From assembly GCF_017744675.1 (NCBI RefSeq), contig NZ_JAGIAV010000004.1:1-64000 (forward strand): a DNA stretch of 64,000 nucleotides. Direction: 5' to 3'. The translations under genes and the position numbers were made by a program. Under the pieces are notes generated by a model. It did not search any database, was not told where the DNA came from, and saw nothing but the letters and a program-made list of their open reading frames with translations. This document shows, piece after piece, positions 7,619 to 17,221 of the stretch. Source of the DNA: Flavobacterium sp. GTDB taxonomy: Bacteria; Bacteroidota; Bacteroidia; Flavobacteriales; Flavobacteriaceae. How positions within the stretch are numbered: position 1 is the first letter of the stretch; every line of letters begins with the position of its first letter.

Positions 7619-10018
7619 ATGATTACAAATACATCATTAGAATACAAAGGCGATTTATATCCATCAAAAATTGTCTCTTATGAACATGAAGGAGATTCTA
7701 TTTTCTTTAATACAGACAACAAAGTAATTTTAAAAGTCACTGTTCTTCGTGATAGTTTAATCCGATTTCGTTTTACTACAAAAGGCTATTTCAGCAACGA
7801 CTTTTCGTATGCCATTGATAAAACACAGCTTCACGGTTATAATTTTTTGGAAGTTACTGAAGAAGAAGCATACTTTCAGATTAGAACTAGCAAGGTAAAA
7901 TGTAAAATTCAGAAAGCAGATCTTCGTCTTTCGATTTATGATTTGAATGATTTTCTAATTCTTGAAGACGAACTTGGTTTTCATTGGGAAGAAAGCTATG
8001 AATATGGCGGAAATATCGTTAAAATGAGCAAATATGCTAAGGATGGAGAATGCTATTACGGACTTGGCGATAAAGCTACTCAAATGAATCTTAAAGGCAA
8101 AAGAGTAGAAAATTTTGCGACAGATCAATACGCTTACCAGAAAGATCAGGAGCCTTTGTATAAAGTGGTTCCTTTTTATATTGGTCTTCATAATAAACAA
8201 TCGTACGGTATATTTTTCGATAATACTTTTAGAACTTTTTTTGATTTTTGTCAGGAAAGAAGAAATGTAACGAGTTTCTGGGCAGAAGGTGGCGAGATGA
8301 ATTATTATTTCGTTTATGGCCCACAAATGCAAGATGTCGTTACCACTTATACCGATTTAACGGGCAAGCCAGAACTCCCGCCTCTTTGGGTTTTGGGCTA
8401 TCATCAATGCAAATGGAGTTATTATCCTGAAAGTAAAGTAAAAGAAATTACTTCAAAATTTAGAGAGCTTCAGATTCCTTGCGATGCCATTTATCTGGAT
8501 ATTGATTATATGGATGGTTTTAGATGTTTTACTTGGAACAAAAACTATTTTCCAGATCCGAAAAGAATGGTTTCTGAACTGGCCGAAGATGGTTTTAAAA
8601 CCATTGTAATCATTGATCCTGGAATTAAAATCGATAAAGATTACTGGGTTTACAAAGAAGCTTTAGAGAAAGATTATTTCTGCAAGAGAGCCGATGGACC
8701 TTACATGAAAGGAAAAGTTTGGCCAGGAGAATGTAATTTTCCTGATTATACAAATCCCGTAGTTAGAGAATGGTGGGCTGGACTATTTAAAGAACTAGTT
8801 GCAGATATTGGGGTAAAAGGAGTTTGGAATGATATGAATGAGCCAGCGGTTATGGAAGTTCCAAATAAAACTTTTCCGATGGACGTTCGCCATATTTATG
8901 ACGGAAATCCTTGCAGCCATAGAAAAGCGCATAATATTTATGGAACACAAATGGCAAGGGCAACTTATCATGGTGTAAAACGATTTGCGTATCCAAAACG
9001 TCCATTTGTAATTACAAGATCGGCATACTCTGGAGCACAACGTTATACCTCGTCATGGACAGGAGATAACGTAGCAACTTGGGAACATTTATGGATTGCT
9101 AATATTCAGGTTCAGCGATTGTCTATTTCAGGAATGGGATTTACAGGTTCTGATATAGGGGGTTTTGCAGAACAGCCAACTGGTGAGTTATATGCACGTT
9201 GGATTCAGTTAGGTGTTTTTCATCCTTTCTGTAGAACACACTCTTCTGGAGATCACGGAAATCAAGAGCCTTGGGCTTTTGATGAAGAAGTAATCAGTAT
9301 CACAAGAAAGTTTGTGAGTCTGCGCTATCAATTATTACCTTATTTATATACTATGTTTTGGCAGTATATTGAAGAAGGAATTCCGATGCTGAAACCATTG
9401 GTTTATTTTGATCAAGATGATACTCAGACACATTATCGAAATGACGAATTTATTTTTGGAAATCAAATTTTAGTTTGCCCAATACTTGAACCTAATGCTG
9501 TAGGTAGACGTATGTATATTCCTAGAGGAGAGTGGTATAACTATTGGACAAATGAATTGTTTGTTGGAGGCAGAGAAATCTGGATTGATACTAAATTTGA
9601 TGAGATTCCAGTGTTTGTGAAAGCAGGAGCCATTATTCCAAAATACCCAGTTCAACAATATGTTGGCGAATTGGAGTTTGATGAATTAACGCTTGATGTT
9701 TATTATAAAAACGGTAAAGAGCAGTCGGCTGTTTATGAAGATGCTCAAGATGGCTACGATTATAAAAAAGGACGTTATAGCTATTTGTCGTTGCGAAATA
9801 TTGGAAAAGAAAAAGAACTTATTATCCAGTTGCATAAAGAGGGAAAATACGAGACTCCATACAGTAAATATAAAATTAATCTAATCGGATTGCCATTTAA
9901 AGTTAAAGAGATCGAAATTGACAATGAAATAATTGAATTTGATGAAATTAGTTTCGAACAAAATAACTTCTTAATCGTTGATAAAGAGTTTAATGAACTC
10001 CATATTATTGGAGAGTAG
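7619..10018 (+). CDS. GH31 alpha-glucosidase
   Basis: This 799-residue protein is a family GH31 glycosidase that releases glucose from the ends of alpha-glucans or malto-oligosaccharides. The nucleophile Asp405 lies in WNDMNEP and the acid/base Asp483 in SWTGDN; also seen are YLDIDYMDGFRCFTWN, FCRTHSSGDHGNQEPW and the C-terminal beta domains. No signal peptide is visible, so it should act in the cytosol, unlike secreted SusB-type enzymes. Its position behind glgA-glgC-glgB suggests a role in glycogen or maltodextrin turnover. Confidence 0.9.
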   Translation: MITNTSLEYKGDLYPSKIVSYEHEGDSIFFNTDNKVILKVTVLRDSLIRFRFTTKGYFSNDFSYAIDKTQLHGYNFLEVTEEEAYFQIRTSKVKCKIQKADLRLSIYDLNDFLILEDELGFHWEESYEYGGNIVKMSKYAKDGECYYGLGDKATQMNLKGKRVENFATDQYAYQKDQEPLYKVVPFYIGLHNKQSYGIFFDNTFRTFFDFCQERRNVTSFWAEGGEMNYYFVYGPQMQDVVTTYTDLTGKPELPPLWVLGYHQCKWSYYPESKVKEITSKFRELQIPCDAIYLDIDYMDGFRCFTWNKNYFPDPKRMVSELAEDGFKTIVIIDPGIKIDKDYWVYKEALEKDYFCKRADGPYMKGKVWPGECNFPDYTNPVVREWWAGLFKELVADIGVKGVWNDMNEPAVMEVPNKTFPMDVRHIYDGNPCSHRKAHNIYGTQMARATYHGVKRFAYPKRPFVITRSAYSGAQRYTSSWTGDNVATWEHLWIANIQVQRLSISGMGFTGSDIGGFAEQPTGELYARWIQLGVFHPFCRTHSSGDHGNQEPWAFDEEVISITRKFVSLRYQLLPYLYTMFWQYIEEGIPMLKPLVYFDQDDTQTHYRNDEFIFGNQILVCPILEPNAVGRRMYIPRGEWYNYWTNELFVGGREIWIDTKFDEIPVFVKAGAIIPKYPVQQYVGELEFDELTLDVYYKNGKEQSAVYEDAQDGYDYKKGRYSYLSLRNIGKEKELIIQLHKEGKYETPYSKYKINLIGLPFKVKEIEIDNEIIEFDEISFEQNNFLIVDKEFNELHIIGE

Positions 10019-10074
10019 TTAAATTTTGATATTTTTTTGGCTTATTGTGTAAAATATTTTATTTTTTTTAATCG

Positions 10075-10082
10075 TATTTTTG
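10075..10082 (+). promoter_or_regulatory. -7 promoter box for the M48 lipoprotein gene
   Basis: TATTTTTG (consensus TAnnTTTG) lies 20 bp before the ATG at 10103. It also argues against a start further upstream at 10037, which would lie before the promoter box. The -33 element is not clear. Confidence 0.5.
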
Positions 10083-10102
10083 TTAGAAAAATAGCTCGAA
10101 TT

Positions 10103-10912
10103 ATGAAAAAATATGTGTTTTTAGGGATTTTTGGAGCACTTATGGTGGCTTGCGCAACAAATCCGATTACTGGGAAACAGAACTTAAATTTTGTTTCTAA
10201 TAGCGAATTATTTCCATCTTCTTTTCAGCAATACAGTCAGTTTTTAACCGAGAACAAAGTTATTACAGGAACAGCAGATGCAAAACTTGTTGAAACTGTC
10301 GGATTTAAAATAAAGGCAGCTGCAGAAAGATATTTAAACTATTTAGGTCAGACACAGTATTTAAAAGATTATCGCTGGGAATATAAATTGGTTGATAATA
10401 AAGAAGTAAATGCATGGTGTCTCCCTGGAGGTAAAATTGTGGTTTATTCTGGAATCCTGCCAATCACGCAAAATGAATCTGGTTTAGCAACTGTAATGGG
10501 ACATGAGGTTTCTCATGCTCTAGCAAATCACGGTGCACAAAGAATGTCTGCAGCACAATTACAGCAAATAGGAGGAGCGGCTTTAGGCGCTGCAACTAGC
10601 GGAAAATCTGAAGCGACTCAACAGATATTTGCACAAGCTTACGGAATTGGTTCTGAGGTAGGAGTAATGCTTCCATTTAGCAGAAGCAATGAAAGTGAAG
10701 CTGACAAAATTGGTTTGACTTTAATGGCAATTGCAGGTTATAATCCTGAAGATGCCGTAGCGTTTTGGAGTAGAATGGCTGCCAAATCGGGAGGTGCAAG
10801 TTCTCCAGAATTTATGAGCACACACCCTTCTGATGCTACTCGTATTGCCAATATCAAAGCTTTAATTCCAGAAGCAAAAGCAATTGCGCTTAAAGTGGGA
10901 ACTATCAAATAG
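10103..10912 (+). CDS. M48 family metalloprotease lipoprotein
   Basis: This 269-residue protein begins with a lipoprotein signal (lipobox MVAC, Cys17), so it is anchored in the envelope. The M48 zinc site is HEVSH (His134, Glu135, His138) with the third ligand Glu199 in NESEADKIG; a Gly/Ala-rich segment lies between them. It resembles LoiP/YcaL-type periplasmic proteases, which degrade misfolded outer-membrane proteins. The start at 10103 was chosen over 10037 because it gives the signal peptide and lies downstream of the TATTTTTG box. It ends before a shared bidirectional terminator. Confidence 0.88.
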   Translation: MKKYVFLGIFGALMVACATNPITGKQNLNFVSNSELFPSSFQQYSQFLTENKVITGTADAKLVETVGFKIKAAAERYLNYLGQTQYLKDYRWEYKLVDNKEVNAWCLPGGKIVVYSGILPITQNESGLATVMGHEVSHALANHGAQRMSAAQLQQIGGAALGAATSGKSEATQQIFAQAYGIGSEVGVMLPFSRSNESEADKIGLTLMAIAGYNPEDAVAFWSRMAAKSGGASSPEFMSTHPSDATRIANIKALIPEAKAIALKVGTIK

Positions 10913-10942
10913 TGGCTATATTGCAATAAAATATCATTCAAT

Positions 10943-10976
10943 AAAAAGATTGGCTTTTTGGCCAATCTTTTTTTAT
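10943..10976. terminator. bidirectional terminator
   Basis: A 12-bp stem (10943-10954 with 10961-10972, loop TTTTTG) has A-tract and T-tract flanks, so it can stop transcripts from both convergent neighbours, the M48 gene and the large lipoprotein gene. Confidence 0.8.
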
Positions 10977-10981
10977 TATAG

Positions 10982-12679
10982 TTATCTGGTAAATACAAGT
11001 TGCGGGTAAAGATTATTTGTTGCTGGATTGATAATTCCGTTTGCTAAATAACCATTTGTATCTGTTATACTAATATTTTTAATATAGCTTGTTTTTGCCA
11101 CACTAAGAATGTTGATCTTTCTAAACGGAATGCATAGATTAATTTTTAAACTATTTGCAGTGATATCTTTTGGAGAAATTTTTACCGTTTTACCTGCTTC
11201 AAGTATTGTTCCTGAATCAGAATAGACATCGTACTTTACTTCTAAATCTCCTGATAAAATTTTTCCTGAAATTGGATATTTATAGTCAAGCGTTACATCA
11301 TAGCTGTAAGAGTATAAACCACTACAAGGCAATGCAGAAGTTTTTGAATTTCTAAAGTTAGAAAAAGTCATTGTTTTGTTAAAATTACCTACATTCCATA
11401 ATTCTTTATTTTCTTTAAATAAGTCTGTAGTATATAAAGTAATCCCAAGTGCACCAAAACCGAAAGTAGCCTGAGAATAGAAATTTCCTTTAGAGGCAAA
11501 GGCAGAAGAATTAGTCATGCTTCCGTTACCTATAGTAAAGCTGTTTATTCCAAATACAATTTTTCCTTTAACATCCAAAATGCTGTTGTCAAGTAACTTA
11601 ATTTTTGGTTTAATAGAAATTTTCATGTTTGAAATAACTTCCCCAACTAAATCAGATTCGGTTACCTTTGCAGTAGTAATAGTGTTTTCGTATATGAAAT
11701 GGCTTGTTTTTCCTGGTACATTAACATAATTAGCAAAGCCAATTTTGAATGTCCCGCTAGAATTTATAGCAAAATGAGATGCTTTAGAAACGTTAGCTTC
11801 AACTTCCATCGGAAAAGAAATTTCATCAATGCTGATTTTTGCAGGAATCTCTCCCAACAAGTCTCCTCCTGGAAGCGTAACATCAATTTCTACTTTTTTT
11901 AGTAAATCTAAGAGATTTGCTGGCGCATTATCAATTAAGTTATACGAATACTTTTTATTGACAGCTCCATTGAAGGTAAAGAAAGGATTTATATTTGAAT
12001 CAATTTGATAATATACTTCCATTTCGTTTGGAAGCATTTTAGAAGCTCCAAATCCAATTTTCACATTAAAAGTTGATTTTACAGAAGTATTAGGGCTTAA
12101 TGCAAAATAATCAGATTTGTAATCTTTTATAAAATTAAATATATCGTAAGTAAAAGTGTTATTGTAACTTCCTTTTGCTGTTAAAAGTGAGGATTTTTTG
12201 GATTGTAATGCTTGTTCATTTTGTTGTATATCCAATTTAAGTTCAATTGATCCGCTAGTAAACAAGTCCCCGATATAAGAATCTGTAGTTTCAATACTAT
12301 AAAAATCTGAATCCTGATTTACTTTTTCGATTTTTCTGAAATAGACTTTAGAATCGTCGGTAGTTAAGTAGATAAGATTTCCAGGCACTATTTTTTGTGT
12401 TATCTCAGGGGAAGCAACTTTCATCTTCAATTTCCCATTTTCTAGATCTGCTGTGGAACTCATAATAATTGAGTTTTCAGAAGAAATTTTGATCAAATTA
12501 GGATTGACAGTTAAGTTATGTAAGTTATATGTAACTCCATCTGCAGATCCTGATCTATTTATTAATCTGTCTTTGGCAACGTGATTAGCAGCTGCTTCAT
12601 GAGGTGAATCATTAAAATCATTTGTACAAGAACTGAATGACAGTATAGTTGCACCTAAAAAAAATAATACTTTTTTCAT
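10982..12679 (-). CDS. large lipoprotein of unknown function
   Basis: This 565-residue protein starts with a lipoprotein signal (SFSSC, Cys18) followed by an acidic TNDFNDSP stretch, which suggests surface or outer-membrane anchoring. The body is rich in alternating beta-type segments with no Cys clusters or catalytic motif that I recognise. Segments such as LSPNTSVKSTFNVKIGFGAS and SSAFASKGNFYSQATFGFG suggest a beta-sandwich or binding fold. It is a single-gene unit, convergent with the M48 protease and divergent from a UMF1 permease. I do not recognise a family. Confidence 0.65.
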   Translation of the reverse strand: MKKVLFFLGATILSFSSCTNDFNDSPHEAAANHVAKDRLINRSGSADGVTYNLHNLTVNPNLIKISSENSIIMSSTADLENGKLKMKVASPEITQKIVPGNLIYLTTDDSKVYFRKIEKVNQDSDFYSIETTDSYIGDLFTSGSIELKLDIQQNEQALQSKKSSLLTAKGSYNNTFTYDIFNFIKDYKSDYFALSPNTSVKSTFNVKIGFGASKMLPNEMEVYYQIDSNINPFFTFNGAVNKKYSYNLIDNAPANLLDLLKKVEIDVTLPGGDLLGEIPAKISIDEISFPMEVEANVSKASHFAINSSGTFKIGFANYVNVPGKTSHFIYENTITTAKVTESDLVGEVISNMKISIKPKIKLLDNSILDVKGKIVFGINSFTIGNGSMTNSSAFASKGNFYSQATFGFGALGITLYTTDLFKENKELWNVGNFNKTMTFSNFRNSKTSALPCSGLYSYSYDVTLDYKYPISGKILSGDLEVKYDVYSDSGTILEAGKTVKISPKDITANSLKINLCIPFRKINILSVAKTSYIKNISITDTNGYLANGIINPATNNLYPQLVFTR

Positions 12680-12857
12680 ATACTTTAAATTTTTAAAAAT
12701 TTGAACAAGTATAGTACGTTTATAAAAATAGAATTGCTTCTAAAAGCCAATAAAAACAAGAGAATAAGACTTAAAAATTAGTGAGCAAATATTATCAAAG
12801 AATCAAATAAGAGTTCTTGGCAGGCATCAATTTCTTAATATATCATTTTTGATAAAA

Positions 12858-12865
12858 TAGCTTTG
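12858..12865 (+). promoter_or_regulatory. -7 promoter box for the UMF1 permease gene
   Basis: TAGCTTTG fits TAnnTTTG and lies 51 bp before the ATG at 12917. The upstream TTG at 12817 is too far away for the usual spacing, so the call rests on the -7 box alone. Confidence 0.35.
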
Positions 12866-12916
12866 AATATGATAATAATTAGATAAATTCGTAATCTATT
12901 TAACAAAACCATTTCT

Positions 12917-14242
12917 ATGAAAAACCTACCAAAAGGAGATAAGAAACTTTTAAATGCTTGGGCGTTTTATGACTGGGCAAATTCAGTTTATACCTTGACC
13001 ATTGCATCTGCAGTATTTCCGATTTTTTATGAAGCTTTATTTAGCGATCGAGATCATTATATTGATGTTTTTGGATTACATCTTAAAAACTCAGCCTTAA
13101 TTAGTTTTACTACTGCGGCAGCATTTTTAGTAGTTTCTTTCATTTCGCCTTTATTATCTGGAATCGCCGATTATGTTGGAAACAAAAAATCATTCATGAA
13201 ATTTTTCTGCTATATGGGAGCTGTGTCTTGCATGGGCTTGTATTGGTTTGATTTGGATAATATTTATGTTGGATTATTATTTTACTTTTTAGGATTAATT
13301 GGTTTCTGGGGAAGTTTGGTTTTTTATAATTCCTATCTTCCAGATATTGCTTTTGAGGATCAGCAAGATAAGATTAGCGCTAAAGGCTATTCTTTAGGTT
13401 ATATTGGAAGTGTTGTATTGCTGATTATCAATTTAGCTATGATTATGAAACCAAAACTTTTCGGAATCACAGGAACAAATGGTGAGGCAGCAATGAAAGC
13501 TATGCGTTATTCATTTATAATGGTAGGAGTTTGGTGGATTCTTTTTAGCCAATACACCTATTATTACTTGCCAAAAGGAAGTAAAGAGCAGGGGCAAAAA
13601 TTGACAAGAAATGTAGTTTTTAATGGTTTTAGAGAGTTAAAGAAAGTCTGGGCAGCCTTACAGAATATCACTCCTTTAAAACGTTATTTAGGAGGTTTTT
13701 TTGTCTCAAGTATGGCTGTTCAAACAGTTATGTTAGTAGCAACTTATTTTGGAGCTCAAGAAATAAAATGGACTTCAAAAGAAGAAAGCACAACAGGGTT
13801 GATTATTTGCATTTTATTGATCCAGTTGGTTGCTGTTGTTGGAGCTATTTTAACTTCACGTGCTTCAGCTAAATGGGGTAATATTCCAACTTTAATTGTA
13901 ATTAACAGTTTATGGGCGGTTTTCTGTGCTTTGGCTTATTTCATCACACTTCCAATTCATTTTTATGCAATGGCCGCAGTAATTGGTTTGGTAATGGGAG
14001 GAATCCAAGCTTTGTCTCGTTCAACATATTCGAAATTACTTCCAGAAACAGAAGATACAGCATCGTTTTTTAGTTTCTATGATGTTGCAGAAAAAATCGG
14101 AATTGTAATCGGGATGTGCGTTTACGGAATTATAGATCAAATTACAGGAAGTCCGCGTGCGGCAATTGTAATTTTAGCAATTTTCTTTATTACAGCGATA
14201 TTTTTATTAAGAAGAGTACATAAAAAAGACGTTTCAAATTAA
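12917..14242 (+). CDS. UMF1 (Atg22-like) major facilitator permease
   Basis: This 441-residue inner-membrane protein has about 12 hydrophobic segments. The N-terminus WAFYDWANSVYTLTIASAVFP is the signature of the UMF1/Atg22 branch of the MFS; GGIQALSRSTYSKLLPE is the matching motif in the C-terminal half. Atg22 in yeast exports amino acids from the vacuole, but the bacterial substrate is not known. It is monocistronic, with its own terminator before the convergent GIN-domain gene. Confidence 0.85.
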   Translation: MKNLPKGDKKLLNAWAFYDWANSVYTLTIASAVFPIFYEALFSDRDHYIDVFGLHLKNSALISFTTAAAFLVVSFISPLLSGIADYVGNKKSFMKFFCYMGAVSCMGLYWFDLDNIYVGLLFYFLGLIGFWGSLVFYNSYLPDIAFEDQQDKISAKGYSLGYIGSVVLLIINLAMIMKPKLFGITGTNGEAAMKAMRYSFIMVGVWWILFSQYTYYYLPKGSKEQGQKLTRNVVFNGFRELKKVWAALQNITPLKRYLGGFFVSSMAVQTVMLVATYFGAQEIKWTSKEESTTGLIICILLIQLVAVVGAILTSRASAKWGNIPTLIVINSLWAVFCALAYFITLPIHFYAMAAVIGLVMGGIQALSRSTYSKLLPETEDTASFFSFYDVAEKIGIVIGMCVYGIIDQITGSPRAAIVILAIFFITAIFLLRRVHKKDVSN

Positions 14243-14328
14243 TTAAAACGTCTTTAGAATAACTAATATCACGAATTGCAAAGATTATTTTGATTGATGA
14301 TTTTTTGTAATTCGTGATATTTTTTTTG
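14225..14328 (+). terminator. double hairpin terminator after the UMF1 gene
   Basis: Two hairpins lie in a row. The first (AAAGACGTTT at 14225-14234 with AAACGTCTTT at 14246-14255) overlaps the stop codon. The second pairs 14265-14277 with 14309-14321 (13 bp, long loop) and is followed by eight T. The second is the likelier terminator. Confidence 0.65.
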
Positions 14329-14333
14329 AAAAA

Positions 14334-15056
14334 TTAACCTTTGTAAATTTTTCCAGAACCAGAAACTTTTACATCTCTTTTTTCTGGATTTCCTAGATAT
14401 TTAATATTTCCAGAACCAGAAACTCTTCCGGTAATACTTGTTTCACAAGTTACTACGCTATTTCCCGAACCAGATACCGTAACATCTACAGTTTGCGATT
14501 TTAAATTAGAAGCGTTAACATTTCCTGATCCTGATACTTTGCTTGTAAAAGAATCTGCCTTTCCTTTTAAAACAATATCGCCAGATCCGCTTAAAGCTAA
14601 ATCAAGATTTTTAGAATCAACATCTAAATCGAAATTTCCTGACCCTGAAAGTTTTGCAGAAAAGCTATCGTTATTGATTTTATTTTTTGTTTTAATATCA
14701 CCTGAACCTGATAAACTTACAGATGAGATTTTTTCAAATGGAATTGTCAACTCGATTTTTTTTCCTGAGCTAGTACGAATTTGGATCCCTTTTTCAACAT
14801 AAACTTTCAATTCGTTTCCTTCAACTTCAACTTTAATTGATGAGAGTAGGTTTTCTTCTCCTTTAAGGATAATTTTCCCTTCTTTTCCAGCCACTAAGTC
14901 GACATCAAAGAATCCTGCGATTTTTATACCGTCATAATCTCCAGTTGTTCTTGTTTCGGTAATAACATTACCATTTCCGCTTATTTTTGTTTGAGCATTA
15001 GAATTTGCTGTGGTTAGAAATAAGCTTAATGCAATAAGTAAAATTGACTTTTTCAT
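14334..15056 (-). CDS. secreted head GIN domain (DUF2807) protein
   Basis: This 240-residue protein has a signal peptide (SLFLTTANSNAQ) and a right-handed beta-helix of the GIN/DUF2807 type. Seven SGSG turns plus one SGNG recur at about 20-30 residue intervals (for example LSGSGDIKT, LSGSGNFDL, VSGSGNVNA), each closing one coil. Such proteins are periplasmic or surface-exposed with no known enzymatic role. It is the last gene of the sigma-factor operon, 20 bp after the DUF4097-like gene, so it is probably induced by that sigma factor. Confidence 0.85.
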   Translation of the reverse strand: MKKSILLIALSLFLTTANSNAQTKISGNGNVITETRTTGDYDGIKIAGFFDVDLVAGKEGKIILKGEENLLSSIKVEVEGNELKVYVEKGIQIRTSSGKKIELTIPFEKISSVSLSGSGDIKTKNKINNDSFSAKLSGSGNFDLDVDSKNLDLALSGSGDIVLKGKADSFTSKVSGSGNVNASNLKSQTVDVTVSGSGNSVVTCETSITGRVSGSGNIKYLGNPEKRDVKVSGSGKIYKG

Positions 15057-15076
15057 TGTTTTGATTTTTAAGATGA

Positions 15077-16135
15077 TTAATTTTTTGTTAGTGAAATATT
15101 TCCATAATTGGAATTAATATTGATTTTATTCTGGCCTTTTCTCTTGTAGAAACCTGCAATTCTTTTGTTATTGCTTTTTACTTCAGAAACAGAAATTTCT
15201 AAAGAATTATCATGTTTAATGTTTGAATATCTTGCAGAAATATCAAAGTCGAAAGCATAATTTGGTACGTAACCAATTGAAATATCAGTATATCCAGAGT
15301 TTATTGTAATATTTCCAGCTTTTTCAGTCACCGTTCCAATGCTAATTTTGCTGTAATTGGTATCGTAGCTAAAGTTGCTTGAGATTTCTCCAATAATAAA
15401 AGTTAAGTAATTTCCTGAACCGCTCAAAGAATTGATTTTTTGAAATTTAAATGTTCCGTAGTTGCAATCGGCTTTAATATTTTGCCCATCATTAAGATTA
15501 ACATCGGTATAGTTGGCACTTAGATTTAAATTACCAGAATCATTAATCTTAAGATTAGAATATTTAGCATCAATATTTCCTGCTTTTATATATTCTATGC
15601 TTGAATTTTGGCAATATTGAATGGAGATTTGATTGCTAGAACCGTTTAATTTTCCTAAAGACACTTTTCCGTATTTGCAGTCTATATCCGTAGAAGATTC
15701 GGCATTTGGAACAGAAATATTTCCGTATTTATTAACCAGTTTGATAGATCCATTTTTTGGAATTTTAATCACATAATTGATCTCAAAACTGTTGTTGCTT
15801 CCTTTGCTTTTAACATTAGAATTTCCAAGTTTCGTTACAGCAGAAACCAATCCTTTAAGCGCTGTAATATCGACATCTATACTATTTAATCGTTCGTTTA
15901 CCCAATTTTCATTTGGCCCATTTACTTTTATAGTAATATCTAGATCAATTTTATCTTCGTCCCAAGTGGTAACAGTAATATTTCCGAATTTATTATCAAC
16001 ATCAATCCCAGCATTGGAGTTTACGATGTATGTTTTTTTAATATTTTTTTGTTTGGTAACATAAGTGTCATCATTTGAAAATCCTAATAAAGGTATCAAA
16101 AGAAATAAGATAAGTAAGTTATAGTGTTTTTTCAT
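15077..16135 (-). CDS. secreted DUF4097-like beta-repeat protein
   Basis: This 352-residue protein has a signal peptide (LLILFLLIPLLGFSN) and short beta repeats of the pattern KYGNISV, KYGKVSL, NYGTFKF, NYGNISL, as in DUF4097-type beta-solenoids. It probably acts outside the cytoplasm next to the GIN protein, which has a similar repeated-coil design. Its start overlaps the anti-sigma gene end by 17 bp, so the two are translationally coupled. No catalytic residues are seen. Confidence 0.75.
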   Translation of the reverse strand: MKKHYNLLILFLLIPLLGFSNDDTYVTKQKNIKKTYIVNSNAGIDVDNKFGNITVTTWDEDKIDLDITIKVNGPNENWVNERLNSIDVDITALKGLVSAVTKLGNSNVKSKGSNNSFEINYVIKIPKNGSIKLVNKYGNISVPNAESSTDIDCKYGKVSLGKLNGSSNQISIQYCQNSSIEYIKAGNIDAKYSNLKINDSGNLNLSANYTDVNLNDGQNIKADCNYGTFKFQKINSLSGSGNYLTFIIGEISSNFSYDTNYSKISIGTVTEKAGNITINSGYTDISIGYVPNYAFDFDISARYSNIKHDNSLEISVSEVKSNNKRIAGFYKRKGQNKININSNYGNISLTKN

Positions 16136-16652
16136 TAGAGTTGTTTTTTAGTTTTTCGTTGTCTTCTATTCTTTTCAAAACAGTTTGCAAAAAAGAAATG
16201 CGGGTTTGGAGGTTATTAATCATGGCATAAATAATTTGCTTGTTTTCACCATTTTTTTGCAGTTCATTTATGATTTTTTGATAATCAGCGTCAAAAGTTT
16301 TCATCTGTTTCATCGCATCATCAATAATCTGCTGATTTTCTGGTGAGTTTTTCTCTTTAAGTTTAACCAGTTCGTTGTCAATTAGAATATTGAAAATAGA
16401 ATCAGTACGCTTAGTTTCTTTCGAGGCAAATTTGAATTCTTTAGGTTTTTCATTCTTATAAAAAAGAGATATCCCAAGCATTAATACGATCGAGGCGGCA
16501 ATAGCAGTTGCAAACCAATACTTTTTCTTAGGCTCTTTTTTGTTAAGTTTTTGCAGAAAATCCATTTGATGGTCAGAATTTAATTCCTGAATATCCCATT
16601 GGTTTTCAAATCTGTTGAATAATTCGTCTAAATTGTCTTTTTCATTTTTCAT
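16119..16652 (-). CDS. probable membrane anti-sigma factor
   Basis: This 177-residue protein has a cytosolic N-terminus (residues 1-44, acidic, DNLDELFNRFENQWDI), one membrane helix at about 46-65 (ATAIAASIVLMLGISLFY) and a Lys/Glu-rich extracytoplasmic helical region. The layout and its place 14 bp after the ECF sigma gene make it the likely anti-sigma factor. It lacks the HxxxCxxC zinc motif of ZAS anti-sigma factors, so it would belong to another type. The assignment rests on context. Confidence 0.65.
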   Translation of the reverse strand: MKNEKDNLDELFNRFENQWDIQELNSDHQMDFLQKLNKKEPKKKYWFATAIAASIVLMLGISLFYKNEKPKEFKFASKETKRTDSIFNILIDNELVKLKEKNSPENQQIIDDAMKQMKTFDADYQKIINELQKNGENKQIIYAMINNLQTRISFLQTVLKRIEDNEKLKNNSNEKTL

Positions 16653-16666
16653 AATTCCAATTCATT

Positions 16667-17221
16667 TTATATTTCTTCCAAGTTTTTTCTCAAACTGTCT
16701 TTGGCTCTGCTCAAAGTTGTTCTGCAATTTGCGTATGTGATATTCAAAATTTCGCAGATTTCCTCTTGATCGTAACCTTCAATGTAAAAAAGCGTGAGTA
16801 CCATTCTGTAATTATCTTTCAGCTGCAGAATGGCATCCAAAACCTGTTTTACCCTTAAAGAGTTTAAGTCAATATTGTCAGAAATAATTCCGTCATTTTC
16901 TTCAATTTTATAAAGCTGTTTACTTAAATCTTCGATTTGAAAAGAGTTATTTTTCTTGTAGAAATCGATACTACAATTGATGATTATTTTTTTTAACCAT
17001 GCACCAAAAGCCACCTCTTGTTTATAGTCATTGATTTTTGTAAAAGCTTTTAAGAATCCTTCCTGCATGACGTCTTGTGCAAAATGTTCATCTTTTACAA
17101 TACGAAAAGCCACGTTATACATCGCTTTACAATAGCGATTGTATATTTCAAATTGCGCTTTTTGATTTTTGTTTTTGCAAAGCGCAATTAGTTCTTCGAT
17201 ATTTTGGTTGTTTCTATTCAA
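16667..17221 (-). CDS. ECF-type RNA polymerase sigma factor
   Basis: This 184-residue protein has the two-domain ECF layout: region 2 (about residues 22-90: AMYNVAFRIVKDEHFAQDVMQEGFLKAF, AFGAWLKKIIINCSIDFYKK) and region 4 (about 125-178: LKDNYRMVLTLFYIEGYDQEEIC, helix-turn-helix ITYANCRTTLSRAKDSLRKNL). It should direct RNA polymerase to a small regulon, including its own operon. It is followed by a membrane anti-sigma candidate and two secreted beta-repeat proteins, which suggests an envelope signal. The start at 17221 gives the usual N-terminal length. Confidence 0.92.
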   Translation of the reverse strand: MNRNNQNIEELIALCKNKNQKAQFEIYNRYCKAMYNVAFRIVKDEHFAQDVMQEGFLKAFTKINDYKQEVAFGAWLKKIIINCSIDFYKKNNSFQIEDLSKQLYKIEENDGIISDNIDLNSLRVKQVLDAILQLKDNYRMVLTLFYIEGYDQEEICEILNITYANCRTTLSRAKDSLRKNLEEI

